Of a stretch of 64,000 bases of DNA, positions 30,364 through 40,122 are shown piece after piece. This stretch comes from Streptomyces tsukubensis (GTDB taxonomy: Bacteria; Actinomycetota; Actinomycetes; Streptomycetales; Streptomycetaceae), in contig NZ_CP020700.1 of NCBI RefSeq assembly GCF_003932715.1, forward strand, positions 806,001-870,000, written 5' to 3'. Below the pieces are notes generated by a model that saw only the letters and a list, made by a program, of their open reading frames with translations, ran no database searches and was not told the origin of the DNA. Made by a program: the position numbers and the translations under genes. How positions within the stretch are numbered: position 1 is the first letter of the stretch; every line of letters starts with the position of its first letter.

Positions 30364-33300
30364 GTGGCACGAAGCATCAGACGGATCACCCGGCTCGGTT
30401 CGGCACCGCGCGCGAGACGCGCGGGGCGCCGCGGCGCCCCCGGGGCCCGGCACGGCGCGGTCGCCGCCCTCTCGGGCTTACTTCTCTTACTCCCGCTCGG
30501 CGCGGGCTCCGCCGTCGCCGCCCCGGCACCGGAGCCACCGGCACCGGACCGTACGACGGCCGCCGAGAGCAAGATCGAACCCGATCTGCGGCGGCAGCTG
30601 GACCGCGGCAAGACGGAGTTCTGGGTACGGTTCGACACCGCCGCCGATCTGGGCGCAGCCGCCCGGGCCCGCGGCAAGGACGCCAGGGCCGCGGCCGTGT
30701 ACGAGGCCAAGCGGGAGCACGCCGAACGCTCCCAGGCCGGGGTGGTGAAGGCCCTGGAGGGCATGCGGGCCGAGTACACCCCGTATTGGATCGTCAACAC
30801 GGTCCGGGTCGTGGCGACGGCCAAGGTCGCCGAGGAGCTGGCCCTGCGCCCTGAGGTCGCCGGGCTCGACGCCGAGGACCGGATCACCATCCCGAAGCCG
30901 GTCAGGGGCGAACGGGAGAACACCGTCGACGCGGTGGAGTGGAACATCGACCGCATCAAGGCACCCCAGGTCTGGAGCCAGCTGGGGGTCCGCGGTGAAG
31001 GCGTCGTCGTCGCCAATATCGACACCGGGGTGGACTACCAGCACCCGGCCGTCGACGAGCAGTACCGGGGCCGGGCCGCCGACGGCTCGCTGAGCCACGA
31101 CTACAACTGGTTCGACCCGGCGAACGTCTGCCCGGCGAAGGCGCCCTGCGACAACAACGACCACGGCACCCACACCATGGGCACGATGGTCGGCGACGAC
31201 GGAGCGGACAACAAGATCGGTGTCGCGCCCGGCGCCCGCTGGATCGCCGCGAAGGGCTGCGAGTCCAACTCCTGCTCCCAGACCTCCCTGCTCGCCTCCG
31301 GCCAGTGGATCGCCGCGCCCACCGATCTCAACGGCGCCAATCCGCGGCCCGATCTCGCCCCCGACATCGTGAACAACTCCTGGGGCAGTGCGGTCCACAA
31401 CCCCTGGTACAAGGAGATCGTCGCCGCCTGGCGGGCGGCCGGCATCTTCCCCGCGTTCTCCAACGGCAACAACGGCCCGGCGTGCGCCACCAGCGGCTCC
31501 CCCGGCGACTACGTCGCGTCCTACAGCTCCGGGGCCTTCGACATCAACAACGCCATCGCGAGCTTCTCCTCGCGCGGCGCCGGGGACGCGGGCGGCATCA
31601 AGCCCAATATCGCGGCCCCCGGATCCAATGTGCGCTCCGCGATCCGCAACGGCGGCTACGGCTCCTTCTCGGGTACGTCGATGGCCTCCCCGCACACCGC
31701 GGCAGTCGCGGCACTCATCTGGTCGGCCGCCCCGGCGCTCCGCGGTGACGTGGCCCAGACCGAGGCGCTGCTGGACCAGACGGCGATCGACGTGGACGCC
31801 ACCACCTGCGGCGGCACCCCCGCCGACAACAACGTCTTCGGCGAGGGACGGCTGGACGCCCTGGCCGCCGTGCAGTCGGCGCCGCGCGGCCCGGTCGGCG
31901 CCCTGACCGGCGCCGTCACCTCCGCAGGCGCTCCGCTCGCCGGGGCGAAGGTGGCCGCCACCGGTCCGATCAGCCGGACCGCGGTCACCACGCCCGACGG
32001 CCGCTACGGCTTCCCGGCGCTGTCCACGGGCGACTACACGCTGACCGTGACCAAATTCGGCTACCAGACCGTTTCCGGTACCGCCACGGTCACCGAGAAC
32101 GGCACCGTCACCACCGACTTCGCCCTGGTCCAGGCCGCTTCGGGGAAGGTCACCGGGACGGTGGTCTCCGGCGCGGGACCGGCCGCGGGCGCCACGGTCA
32201 CCGTCGCCGACACCCCCGTCACCGCGACGACCGACGCCACGGGCCGCTTCGAGGCGGTCCTGCCGCACGGCAGCTACGAACTGCGCGTCACCCACCCCTC
32301 GCGCTGCCTCACCGGGGCCACCGCCCGGATCACCGTCGCGGGCGACACCACCGCATCCGTGACCCTGCCCGACCGGACGGACACCTTCGGATACGCCTGC
32401 GCCACGGGCGACCGGCCCTATCAGGCCGGGACCCGGCAGCTCGCCCTGACCGGTGACAGCACCACCGAGCGGGTCGAGCTTCCCTTCCCCGTACCGCTGT
32501 ACGGGAAGAACTACACGGTGGCGCACGTCGGCACCAACGGCACGCTCAGCTTCGGCGGACCGCACACCAACGACGCCAACGGGTCCCTGCCGAGCGCCGC
32601 GACCCCGAACGCCGCGCTCTACCCCTTCTGGGACGACCTCCTGCTGACCGGCGACCCCGACTCGGGGGTCCACACCGCGGTCACCGGGACCGCGCCGAAC
32701 CGGGCGTACACCGTCGAATGGCGCAACGTCGTCCACTGGGCCGCCCAGTCGGAGCGGTTCTCGTTCTCCGCCGTCATCGGTGAGGACGGCCGGATCACCT
32801 ACCACTACAAGGGCACCACGGGCACCGGGCTGCGGGGCGGTTCCAGCGCCACCGTCGGCGTGGAGAACGCCACCGGCACCGACGCCTTCCTCTACTCCTT
32901 CAACACCGCGGGCCTCGGCGACGGGTTCTCCCTCTCCTTCCGCACCACCCGGCACGGCGTGGTGCACGGCAGGGTCCTCGACGCCAACGACGGCAAGGGC
33001 GTCGGCGGTGCCTCCGTCACCCTGGGCACCGGTGCATCGGCGCTGACCGTCACCACCGGCCCCGACGGCTCCTACCTCGCCCAGACCGCGGCCGGCAGCC
33101 ATCCGCTGGCGGCCTCGGCCCCCGCGTACGAGAGCGCCGAAGGCACCCTGGAGATCGCCGCCGACGGCGTACTGCGCGACACCCGGTCGCTGCGCACGGG
33201 CCGGGTCACCCCGGAGCGTACGTCGCTGAACGTCGTCGCCCCCGGTGACGAGCGGCGCACCCGCAGCCTCGACCTGACCAACCCGGGTCTCGGGACCGCC

Positions 33301-34008
33301 TTCACGGTCGCCGAGGACGTGCCCTGGCTGACGGTCTCGCCGTCCTCGGGCGAGCTGCCCACGGGCGGCCGCACCACCCTCGGTCTCACCGTGGACACCG
33401 CGGGTCTGGCGCCCGGGACCGTGCTGACCGACACGGTCCGCGTCGAATCCCGCAGCGGACGGTCCCCGGTGCTGTCGATACCGGTCACCGTCGTGGTGCC
33501 GCGCTACCGGACGGCGCTCGACACCGGTGCCCGCGCCGGTTCGGTGGACGTCCTCGGCGACGCCTGGAGCCCGGACCGCGCCTATACCGCGGGCGGATAC
33601 GGCTACCAGGGCCGGTCCGACACCCGGTCCACGACCCGTGACATCGCCGGAACCACCGACCCGGCGCTGCTGCGCACCGCGCGCGAGGGCATGTACGAGT
33701 ACCGCTTCGACCAGGTTCCCAACGGGGTGTACACGGTGGAGCTGGGCTTCGCCGAGGTGCAGTCGGCCCGGCCGAACAAGCGGGTCTTCGACGTCCTCGC
33801 CGAGGGCACGCAGGTGCTGCCCGCGCTCGATATCGCCCTGGAGGCGGGGTCGTACGCGGCGGTGCAGCGCACGTACACCGTCACCGTCACGGACGGGACG
33901 CTGAACGTGCGGTTCGTCGCCCGGGCCGGTTACGGCAAACCGCTGGTGAACAGCCTGCGTGTGACGGACCGTCCGGATCTGGCACCGCCGGCCCGCGCCG
34001 TCCTCTAG
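30364..34008 (+). CDS. Large secreted S8 family serine protease
   Basis: A 1214-aa subtilisin-type protease. A long twin-basic signal sequence is followed by an inhibitor-I9-like propeptide (about 75-175). The catalytic triad is Asp220 in IDTGVD, His267 in DHGTH and Ser439 in GTSMASPH, with oxyanion Asn in NNSWGSA. Behind the catalytic domain come two carboxypeptidase-regulatory-like repeats (about 515-680), a region rich in Thr/Val strands, a third such repeat (about 865-930), an immunoglobulin-like module and a malectin-like carbohydrate-binding domain at the C-terminus. GTG 30364 is chosen because AAGGGGAG precedes it. Likely role: extracellular protein degradation on a surface, with the malectin domain targeting glycans. 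A perfect hairpin terminator follows. Confidence 0.93.
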   Translation: MARSIRRITRLGSAPRARRAGRRGAPGARHGAVAALSGLLLLLPLGAGSAVAAPAPEPPAPDRTTAAESKIEPDLRRQLDRGKTEFWVRFDTAADLGAAARARGKDARAAAVYEAKREHAERSQAGVVKALEGMRAEYTPYWIVNTVRVVATAKVAEELALRPEVAGLDAEDRITIPKPVRGERENTVDAVEWNIDRIKAPQVWSQLGVRGEGVVVANIDTGVDYQHPAVDEQYRGRAADGSLSHDYNWFDPANVCPAKAPCDNNDHGTHTMGTMVGDDGADNKIGVAPGARWIAAKGCESNSCSQTSLLASGQWIAAPTDLNGANPRPDLAPDIVNNSWGSAVHNPWYKEIVAAWRAAGIFPAFSNGNNGPACATSGSPGDYVASYSSGAFDINNAIASFSSRGAGDAGGIKPNIAAPGSNVRSAIRNGGYGSFSGTSMASPHTAAVAALIWSAAPALRGDVAQTEALLDQTAIDVDATTCGGTPADNNVFGEGRLDALAAVQSAPRGPVGALTGAVTSAGAPLAGAKVAATGPISRTAVTTPDGRYGFPALSTGDYTLTVTKFGYQTVSGTATVTENGTVTTDFALVQAASGKVTGTVVSGAGPAAGATVTVADTPVTATTDATGRFEAVLPHGSYELRVTHPSRCLTGATARITVAGDTTASVTLPDRTDTFGYACATGDRPYQAGTRQLALTGDSTTERVELPFPVPLYGKNYTVAHVGTNGTLSFGGPHTNDANGSLPSAATPNAALYPFWDDLLLTGDPDSGVHTAVTGTAPNRAYTVEWRNVVHWAAQSERFSFSAVIGEDGRITYHYKGTTGTGLRGGSSATVGVENATGTDAFLYSFNTAGLGDGFSLSFRTTRHGVVHGRVLDANDGKGVGGASVTLGTGASALTVTTGPDGSYLAQTAAGSHPLAASAPAYESAEGTLEIAADGVLRDTRSLRTGRVTPERTSLNVVAPGDERRTRSLDLTNPGLGTAFTVAEDVPWLTVSPSSGELPTGGRTTLGLTVDTAGLAPGTVLTDTVRVESRSGRSPVLSIPVTVVVPRYRTALDTGARAGSVDVLGDAWSPDRAYTAGGYGYQGRSDTRSTTRDIAGTTDPALLRTAREGMYEYRFDQVPNGVYTVELGFAEVQSARPNKRVFDVLAEGTQVLPALDIALEAGSYAAVQRTYTVTVTDGTLNVRFVARAGYGKPLVNSLRVTDRPDLAPPARAVL

Positions 34009-34038
34009 GCCGGCATCGGGTACGACGGCCATGACCGA

Positions 34039-34076
34039 GGCCCCGCCCGGACCCCGCACAGGGTCCGGGCGGGGCC
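34039..34076. terminator. Bidirectional terminator
   Basis: Perfect 16-bp stem (34039-34054 with 34061-34076) and a six-base loop between the convergent subtilase and DUF4291 genes. Confidence 0.9.
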
Positions 34077-34090
34077 GCCCGCCGTCCGGG

Positions 34091-34657
34091 TCAGGAGTCC
34101 ACCCCCAGATGACGGCCCACGGCCGCCGGGAGGGGGTAGCTCCGCTCCGGCGGCAGCAACTGCTTGGCCTGGGCGGTCCGTCCGGCGCCGACCAGGTCCG
34201 CGATCCGGCGGGCCTTCGCGGTGATGTCGGTGATATCGGTGACCCAGTCGTCGGCGTAGGTACGGATCAGCCCGCGCCCCACCCCGACCTGGATGCTGTA
34301 GTGGTTCAGCGGGGCGCCCCGCAGGGAACGCTCGGGGTCCCACTGGACGTGCACGGCCGCTTCGGCGAGGGCCGCCGGGTCACCGGTCGTCAGCCGGCCC
34401 CGGGTCAGCGCCTCCTCCCAGCCGTCCCGGGTGATCCGGACCGCGAGCACCCGGGTCTGACCCGGTTTCCGGGCCCAGTTGCTGCGGTGCATCAGCCAGA
34501 GGAACGACGGTTTGATCCACGTCATCCGGGTGAAGGAGAAGGGGGCCGTGAACCGTCCGGCCCGCAGGGCGGCGTCGGCAACGGCCGGGGAATAGGCCTG
34601 ATAGACGACCAGCGTCCGATCGTCGAAGTCGGCGCGGATACGGTACTGCGATGTCAT
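34091..34657 (-). CDS. DUF4291 domain protein
   Basis: A 188-aa protein matching the DUF4291 pattern: YRIRADFDDRTLVVYQAYSP at the start, the RMTWIKPSFLWLMHRSNWA block near residue 45, VQWDPERSLRGAPLNHYSIQ in the middle and IQVGVGRGLIRTYADDWV after it. The biochemical function of the family is unknown. No signal peptide or membrane segment. It is monocistronic and divergent from the permease gene at 34842. Confidence 0.9.
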   Translation of the reverse strand: MTSQYRIRADFDDRTLVVYQAYSPAVADAALRAGRFTAPFSFTRMTWIKPSFLWLMHRSNWARKPGQTRVLAVRITRDGWEEALTRGRLTTGDPAALAEAAVHVQWDPERSLRGAPLNHYSIQVGVGRGLIRTYADDWVTDITDITAKARRIADLVGAGRTAQAKQLLPPERSYPLPAAVGRHLGVDS

Positions 34658-34841
34658 ACGTGAACGCTGTCATCGGACAGTACGCCGGTGCCACCGGTTT
34701 TCACCGGACCGGGTGCGTCGGCCGGGTCCGGGAGCGGACCGGGGCGTACGGTCGCGGGGTGCATCCGGACCGACCGACCCCCTTTGCGCCGTACGGGAAC
34801 GCGGCCACCGGCCGGACGGACCGGCGAGTTCGGGGCTGCCG

Positions 34842-36107
34842 GTGAGTCCCGTGGTCGCGGACGCGGTCTCCGTCGTCCTGCTGGTCGTGGTCCTCGCCTG
34901 GGCGGTGATCCGCCCCCGGGGACTGCCGGAGGCCGTGGTCGCCGTGCCCGCAGCCGTTCTGGTGATCGCGGTCGGCGCGGTATCGCCGTCGGGCGCCGCG
35001 GACGAGGCGGCGCTCCTCGGTCCCGTGGTCGGTTTCCTCGCCGCCGTGCTGGTGCTGGCCCGGCTCTGCGACGACGAGGGCCTCTTCCGGGCCTGCGGGC
35101 AGTGGCTGGCGCACGCCTCCCGGCGGCGCGGCACGCTGCTCGCCCAGGTCTTCGCGCTGGCGGCGGCGGTGACCGCGGTGCTGAGTCTGGACGCCACGGT
35201 GGTGCTGCTCACCCCGGTGGTGTTCGCGACGGTCGCCCGGATCGGCGCCCGGCCGAAGCCGTACGTCTACGCCACCACGCATCTCGCGAACACGGCGTCC
35301 CTGCTGCTGCCGGTGTCGAATCTGACGAATCTGCTGGCGTTCACCGCGGCCGGACTGTCCTTCACCCGGTTCGCGGCCCTGATGCTGCTGCCGTGGCTGG
35401 TGGCGGTCGCGGTGGAGTACGCGGTCTTCCGCCGGTTCTTCGCCGCGGATCTCGCCGCTCCGCTCGCCCCCGAGGCCCGGGATCCCGGACCGCCGGTGCC
35501 CGTCCCGGTGTTCGCGCTGGTCACCGTCGGCGCGACGCTGGCGGGCTTTGTGGTGGGGCCGCTCGCCGGGGTGGAGCCGGTGTGGGCCGCGGCGGCGGGC
35601 GCCTCGGTGCTGGCGGTACGGGCACTGGTACGGCGCCGGAGCACCCCGCGGGCGCTCGTCGGGGCCGCAGCGCCCGCGTTCCTGGCCTTCGTCCTGGCGC
35701 TGGGCATCGTGGTGCGCGGTGTCGTGGACAGCGGTCTCGGCAGCGCGCTCGGGCATCTCGTGCCCTCCGGTACGGGCCTGGCGGCGCTGCTCGGGATCGC
35801 CGCGCTCGCCGCCGTACTGGCGAATCTCGTGAACAATCTGCCGGCCGTTCTGGTCCTGCTGCCGCTGGTGGAGGGGTCGGGTCCGGGCGCCGTGCTGGCG
35901 CTGCTGATCGGTGTCAACATCGGCCCCAACCTCACCTACGCCGGTTCGCTGGCCACCCTGTTGTGGCGGCGGGTGGTCCAAGCGCACGGCGCGGGCGGCG
36001 ATATCGGGCTCGGCGAGTTCACCCGCCTGGGGCTGCTCACGGTGCCGGTCGCGCTCGTACTGTCGGTGGTGGCGCTCTGGGCGTCCCTGTCCGTGATCGG
36101 AGGCTGA
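34842..36107 (+). CDS. ArsB/NhaD-type ion transporter (SLC13-like)
   Basis: A 421-aa membrane protein with about eleven hydrophobic helices. LSLDATVVLLTPVVFATVAR and the pseudo-repeat LANLVNNLPAVLVLLPL are the paired re-entrant motifs of the ArsB/NhaD ion-transporter superfamily; GVNIGPNLTYAGSLATLLWR near the C-terminus is the usual third marker. The family includes arsenite, Na+/H+ and dicarboxylate carriers; no arsenic-resistance gene lies nearby, so substrate is open. The GTG at 34842 is inferred from the hydrophobic start; upstream in-frame sequence back to 34713 is Arg/Gly-rich and not membrane-like. A USP-like gene follows at eight bases. Confidence 0.85.
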   Translation: MSPVVADAVSVVLLVVVLAWAVIRPRGLPEAVVAVPAAVLVIAVGAVSPSGAADEAALLGPVVGFLAAVLVLARLCDDEGLFRACGQWLAHASRRRGTLLAQVFALAAAVTAVLSLDATVVLLTPVVFATVARIGARPKPYVYATTHLANTASLLLPVSNLTNLLAFTAAGLSFTRFAALMLLPWLVAVAVEYAVFRRFFAADLAAPLAPEARDPGPPVPVPVFALVTVGATLAGFVVGPLAGVEPVWAAAAGASVLAVRALVRRRSTPRALVGAAAPAFLAFVLALGIVVRGVVDSGLGSALGHLVPSGTGLAALLGIAALAAVLANLVNNLPAVLVLLPLVEGSGPGAVLALLIGVNIGPNLTYAGSLATLLWRRVVQAHGAGGDIGLGEFTRLGLLTVPVALVLSVVALWASLSVIGG

Positions 36108-36115
36108 TCCGCCGT

Positions 36116-36595
36116 ATGGCCGTCGTCGTCTGGCTGAGGGAGGGGACCTGGCCCGCGTGCGCCGACGCGGCACGCGATCAGCTCCCCGCGGACGGGCGCA
36201 CCGTCCTGCTGCACGTCACCGACCCCGAGACGGCGGAGACGGCGCGGGCGGCCGGTGCGGGACTCCTCGGCCGGGCCGCACCGGCCGGTCTCGACCCTGC
36301 CGCGCGGATCGACCGGCTCGCGGCGGACCTCTCCCGGGAGCTGCTGGACGCGGCGGCGGCCCGGCTGGGCCGCCCCTGCGAACGGCGGTCGGTCACCGGC
36401 CGACCGGAGCGGACGGTGACGGACGCGGCGGCCGAGGCCGATCTGCTGGTCTGCGCCCGCGACGGCGACCGTTCCCGTCCGGGCCCGCACAGCCTGGCCC
36501 CGGCGACCCGTTTCGTCGTCGACCACGCGCCCTGCCCGGTCCTGCTGGTCTGGCCGGACGCCCCCGCGGGGCCGCCGCGGGGACCGGGCGGCTGA
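36116..36595 (+). CDS. Universal stress protein-like
   Basis: A 159-aa small alpha/beta protein. It opens with MAVVVWLREGTWPACADAA, has TVLLHVTDPE as a second strand, DAAAEADLLVCARDGDRSRP, and ends HAPCPVLLVWPD, the usual closing strand of USP proteins. The ATP-binding G-x2-G-x9-G-S loop is degenerate (GDRSRPGPHSLAP). It is eight bases downstream of the ion transporter and likely co-transcribed; a regulator of transporter activity is possible. Confidence 0.75.
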   Translation: MAVVVWLREGTWPACADAARDQLPADGRTVLLHVTDPETAETARAAGAGLLGRAAPAGLDPAARIDRLAADLSRELLDAAAARLGRPCERRSVTGRPERTVTDAAAEADLLVCARDGDRSRPGPHSLAPATRFVVDHAPCPVLLVWPDAPAGPPRGPGG

Positions 36596-36605
36596 ACGGC
36601 GGCGC

Positions 36606-36636
36606 GGATCCGGGGCCTGCACCGGCCCGCGGATCC
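36606..36636. terminator. Terminator between convergent USP and RiPP exporter genes
   Basis: Arms 36606-36617 and 36624-36636 pair with one small bulge around a TGCACC loop; it lies between the stops at 36595 and 36650. Confidence 0.6.
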
Positions 36637-36649
36637 TGCACCAGCCGGT

Positions 36650-38374
36650 TCAGTCCCGGGCCGTGATCCTGGTGAACGGGCCCGGGGCCCCCGTCAGCTC
36701 CTCCCAAGTGCCCTGCTGGACGATCCGGCCGCCGTCGAGAACCGCGATCCGGTCCGCCCGGCGGATCGTCGCCGGGCGGTGGGCGATCAGCAGCACGGTA
36801 CAGCGCGGCAGGGCGTCGAGGACCTCCGCGTCCCCGACGCCGTCGAGCCGGGCCGTGGTCTCGTCCAGGACGAGCACCCTCGGGCCGGTCAGCAGGGCCC
36901 GGGCCAGGGCGATCCGGGCCCGCTGGCCGCCGGAGAGGGTGGTGCCCCGTTCACCGACGAGGCTCTCGTAGCCGTCGGGGAGAGCGGCGGCGATCCGGTC
37001 GACCCCGGTGGCCCGGGCGATATCACGGAGCTCACCGTCCCCGGCGCCGGGCGCGGCCAGCCGCAGATTGTCCGCGAGCGTGCCGTGGAAGAGCGGGGTG
37101 TCCTGGCCGACGACGGCGACCGTGCGCCGCAGTTCGGCATCGTCGACAGCGCGCAGGTCGACGGCCGTGCCGTCGGTGCCGACGAGTTCGATACCGCCGT
37201 GCGCCGGATCCCAGAAACGGGCCAGGAGATGGGCGCAGGTCGACTTGCCGGCGCCGGAGACTCCGGTGAGCGCGAGCCGGGTCCCGGCGGGCACGCTCAG
37301 GTCGAGCCCGGTGAGGACGGGATCGCCGCCGTAGTCGGCGCGGACGGACCGGAACCGTACCTCCAGCGGTCCGTCCGGGATCGGACGGGGCCGGGCGGGC
37401 GGCGGGGCGAGCGCGGGGGCGTGGACGGCGGCCCGGACCCGGGCGGCCGCCGCCCGCAGCCCGCTCGACTGTCCGGCGGCGGCCGTCGCGTCGGCGACGG
37501 GCGCGAGGACACCGAGGGCGAGGGCGAGGGCCGCCGGGGCCCAGGCTCCGCCGATCTGGTGTCCGGCGACGGCGACGACGCCCACGACGGCACCGGTCAC
37601 CAGCAGATCGCGGGCCGCCGCCGATCCGGCCTCCCAGGTCTGTTCGGCACGCTGGGCGCCGCCGAGTTCGCGGCCGTCGGCCCGGAGCCGCTCCCGGCTG
37701 CGGTCCAGGGCGCCGAAGGCGAGGAGTTCGGGCAGCCCGTCGACGGTTTCGACGGTACGGGCGGAGAGCCGGGCCGCCGCCTGCCGGGTCCGGGCGGCGC
37801 GGCGGGCCCGGGAGCGTCCGTCGAGCAGCGGCAGCAGGACCAGCAGTCCGGCGGCGAGCAGGACGGGTGGCAGCAGCCCCGGTTCGACTCCCCCGAGGAC
37901 GACGGCGCCCGCCCCGAACACGGTTGCGGACGCGGCGAGTTGGGCGACGGCATGGGCGTAGAAGAATTCCAGGGCTTCCACGTCCGCGAGCGCCGCCGAG
38001 GCGAGATCGCCGCTCTCCCGGCCTTCGACCCGGGCGGGCGCGCTGCGGGCGAGCCCGTCGAAGACCCGGATCCGCAGTTCGGCCAGGACGCGGTAGGCCA
38101 GATCATGGGAGAGGTCCATCTCCCACCAGGTGACGACCGCCCGCAGGACGACGAGACCGGTCAGGGCCAGAACCGTCCCGGGATCCGGCGGGGTGCCTTC
38201 GGTGACGGCGGCGCCCACCGTGTGGGCGGCGAGGGCCACCAGGGCGACGAGCGCGGACTGCGAGAGCAGCGCGGCGGCGAAGGTGCGGACGGTGGTGGCC
38301 CGGTGGGCGAGCAGGACGGGCAGCAGGGCCCGCAGCGCGCCGCGTTCGGGTATCCCGGTGGTGGTCCGGGTCAT
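36650..38374 (-). CDS. ABC exporter half-transporter 2 (CydC-like) of azole RiPP cluster
   Basis: A 574-aa fused permease-ATPase. The membrane domain has about six helices in residues 20-300. The ATPase has Walker A GVSGAGKST, signature LSGGQRARIAL, Walker B VLVLDETTARLD and the H-loop IAHRPAT. It overlaps the other half-transporter by four bases, so the two probably form a heterodimer like CydDC or RiPP exporters. In this location it is the best candidate for exporting the modified peptide. No N-terminal C39 peptidase domain is present, so leader cleavage must occur elsewhere. Last gene of the cluster, followed by a terminator. Confidence 0.88.
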   Translation of the reverse strand: MTRTTTGIPERGALRALLPVLLAHRATTVRTFAAALLSQSALVALVALAAHTVGAAVTEGTPPDPGTVLALTGLVVLRAVVTWWEMDLSHDLAYRVLAELRIRVFDGLARSAPARVEGRESGDLASAALADVEALEFFYAHAVAQLAASATVFGAGAVVLGGVEPGLLPPVLLAAGLLVLLPLLDGRSRARRAARTRQAAARLSARTVETVDGLPELLAFGALDRSRERLRADGRELGGAQRAEQTWEAGSAAARDLLVTGAVVGVVAVAGHQIGGAWAPAALALALGVLAPVADATAAAGQSSGLRAAAARVRAAVHAPALAPPPARPRPIPDGPLEVRFRSVRADYGGDPVLTGLDLSVPAGTRLALTGVSGAGKSTCAHLLARFWDPAHGGIELVGTDGTAVDLRAVDDAELRRTVAVVGQDTPLFHGTLADNLRLAAPGAGDGELRDIARATGVDRIAAALPDGYESLVGERGTTLSGGQRARIALARALLTGPRVLVLDETTARLDGVGDAEVLDALPRCTVLLIAHRPATIRRADRIAVLDGGRIVQQGTWEELTGAPGPFTRITARD

Positions 38375-40122
38375 CGTGCGCTCCTTCCGGCCGGTTCCCC
38401 GGCGTACACGGTCGCGGCGCCTGCCAGGCGTGCGTACAGACCGCCCGCCGCGAGCAGCGTCCTGTGGTCCCCGACGGCGTCGACCCGGCCCCCGTCGAGG
38501 ACGACGATCCGGTCCGCGTGCCGGACCGTTGCCAGCCGGTGGGCGACGACGAGGCAGGTGCGTCCCCGCGCGGCGGCCGCCAGGGCCCGGACGATTCCGG
38601 CTTCGGCGCGTTCACCGACGGCGCTGGTCGCCTCGTCGAGGACCAGGACGGGGGCGTCGGCGAGCAGGGCGCGGGCCAGGGCGATGCGCTGGCGCTGGCC
38701 GCCGGAGAGGGCGGCGCCCCGTTCACCGACGGCGGTCGCGTAGCCGTCCGGCAGGGCGAGGATCTCGTCGTGGATGCCCGCCGCCCGGGCGGCCGTGCGG
38801 AGTTCGGCGTCGTCCGCGCCGGGCCGGGCCAGGCGCAGGTTCTCCGCGACCGAGGCGGGGAAGAGGTACGTCTCCTGGGAGACGACCGCGATCCCGCGGC
38901 GCAGGGCGGCGAGGGTGTACGCGGCGAGGGGTTCGCCGTCGGCGCTGATGCGGCCGCCGTCCGGGTCGGCGTGGCGCAGCAGCAGGCCGAGCAGGGTGGT
39001 CTTGCCGGCTCCCGAGGGTCCGACGATCGCGGTGGTCCGTCCGGCGGGCGCGGTGAAGGTGACGCCGTGGAGTGCGGGCGCGGCGGCCCCCGGGTGGGTG
39101 AAGCGGACGTCGTCGAAGCGGAGGGCGGGCGCGGTGGTCCAGGGCCGGTCGCGGGTGCCGGTGTCGGGTGGGCCGCCGGTGGCGGTCCGGAGCCGTGCGA
39201 TGCCGTCGGCGGCGGATATCCCGAGGTATCCGGAGTGCCATTCGCGGGCCAGGTCGCGTACCGGCCGGAAGCATTCGGAGGCCAGCATCAGCAGCAGATA
39301 CGTCTCGGCGGGGGCCGCGCTGCCGGAGCCGGCCGACCAGCAGGCGACGAGGACGGCGGCGACGGTGCCGCCCTGGACGGCGAGGTCGGTGATGCCGGTG
39401 TCGACGAGGGAGACCCGGAGTTTGGCGACGGTGGCCCGGTGGAGCCGGTCGGAGTGGGCGGCGAGGCGGGCGCGGGTGCGGCCGGTGGCCCCGGCGGCGC
39501 GGAGCGGTGCCATGCCCTGGAGGGCCTCCAGATAGTCGGCGGCGAGGGCCTCGTACGCCCCCCAGTGCTGTTGTCCGCGCCGGGCCAGCAGCTTGTCCCA
39601 CCAGCGGGGGGCCAGCAGGGCCAGGACGAGTGCGGGCGCGAGCACGGCCACCGCCCGCGGTTCGACGGCGGCGACGGCGGCCAGCAGCAGGGGCGGCAGG
39701 GCGCAGGTGACGGCGAGTTGGGGCAGGTAGCGGGAGAGGTAGGCGTCGGCGCCCTCGACGCCGTCGACGAGGACGGCCCGCAGGGCCCCGGCCCGTTCAC
39801 CGGTCGCGCGGACCGGGCCGGTGCCGCCGAGCCGGGTCAGCAGGAGGTCGCGCAGCCCGGTCCGGGCGGAGGCTCCGGCGGTGACGGCGGTCCGGCGCTG
39901 CCAGGGGGTGAGCAGTGCGCGCAGGAGTGCGGCCCCGCCGACGGCCGCGAGCAGGGCGGGCAGGGGGCCGGTGTCGCCGCGGGCGACGGCGGCGAGGGCG
40001 AGGGCGAGCAGGACGGCCTGGGCGGTGTGGGTGGCGGCGATCGCGGTGAGGAGCGCGGTGGCCAGGGCGAGGGGGCGGCGCGCGGGGCGGGCGGCGCGCA
40101 GCAGTTCGGGGTGGAGCATCAT
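38371..40122 (-). CDS. ABC exporter half-transporter 1 (CydD-like) of azole RiPP cluster
   Basis: A 583-aa fused permease-ATPase. Helices fill residues 15-280. Walker A is GPSGAGKTTL, Q-loop VVSQETYLFPASV, signature LSGGQRQRIAL, Walker B VLVLDEATS, H-loop VVAHRLATV. The D-loop reads SAVGERAE in place of the usual SALD, so one of the two ATP sites in the heterodimer may be degenerate. An AGGAGA ribosome site precedes ATG-ATG at 40122, which overlaps the SagB-like stop. A 5'-overlap of four bases ties it to the biosynthetic genes. Confidence 0.88.
   Translation of the reverse strand: MMLHPELLRAARPARRPLALATALLTAIAATHTAQAVLLALALAAVARGDTGPLPALLAAVGGAALLRALLTPWQRRTAVTAGASARTGLRDLLLTRLGGTGPVRATGERAGALRAVLVDGVEGADAYLSRYLPQLAVTCALPPLLLAAVAAVEPRAVAVLAPALVLALLAPRWWDKLLARRGQQHWGAYEALAADYLEALQGMAPLRAAGATGRTRARLAAHSDRLHRATVAKLRVSLVDTGITDLAVQGGTVAAVLVACWSAGSGSAAPAETYLLLMLASECFRPVRDLAREWHSGYLGISAADGIARLRTATGGPPDTGTRDRPWTTAPALRFDDVRFTHPGAAAPALHGVTFTAPAGRTTAIVGPSGAGKTTLLGLLLRHADPDGGRISADGEPLAAYTLAALRRGIAVVSQETYLFPASVAENLRLARPGADDAELRTAARAAGIHDEILALPDGYATAVGERGAALSGGQRQRIALARALLADAPVLVLDEATSAVGERAEAGIVRALAAAARGRTCLVVAHRLATVRHADRIVVLDGGRVDAVGDHRTLLAAGGLYARLAGAATVYAGEPAGRSAR

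Noticed and set aside
30487..34059. 1190-codon reading frame on the minus strand opposite the subtilase
   Set aside because: It is an antisense shadow caused by high third-position GC; it is Gly/Arg/Val-rich, matches no fold and lies fully opposite a protein with intact S8 motifs.
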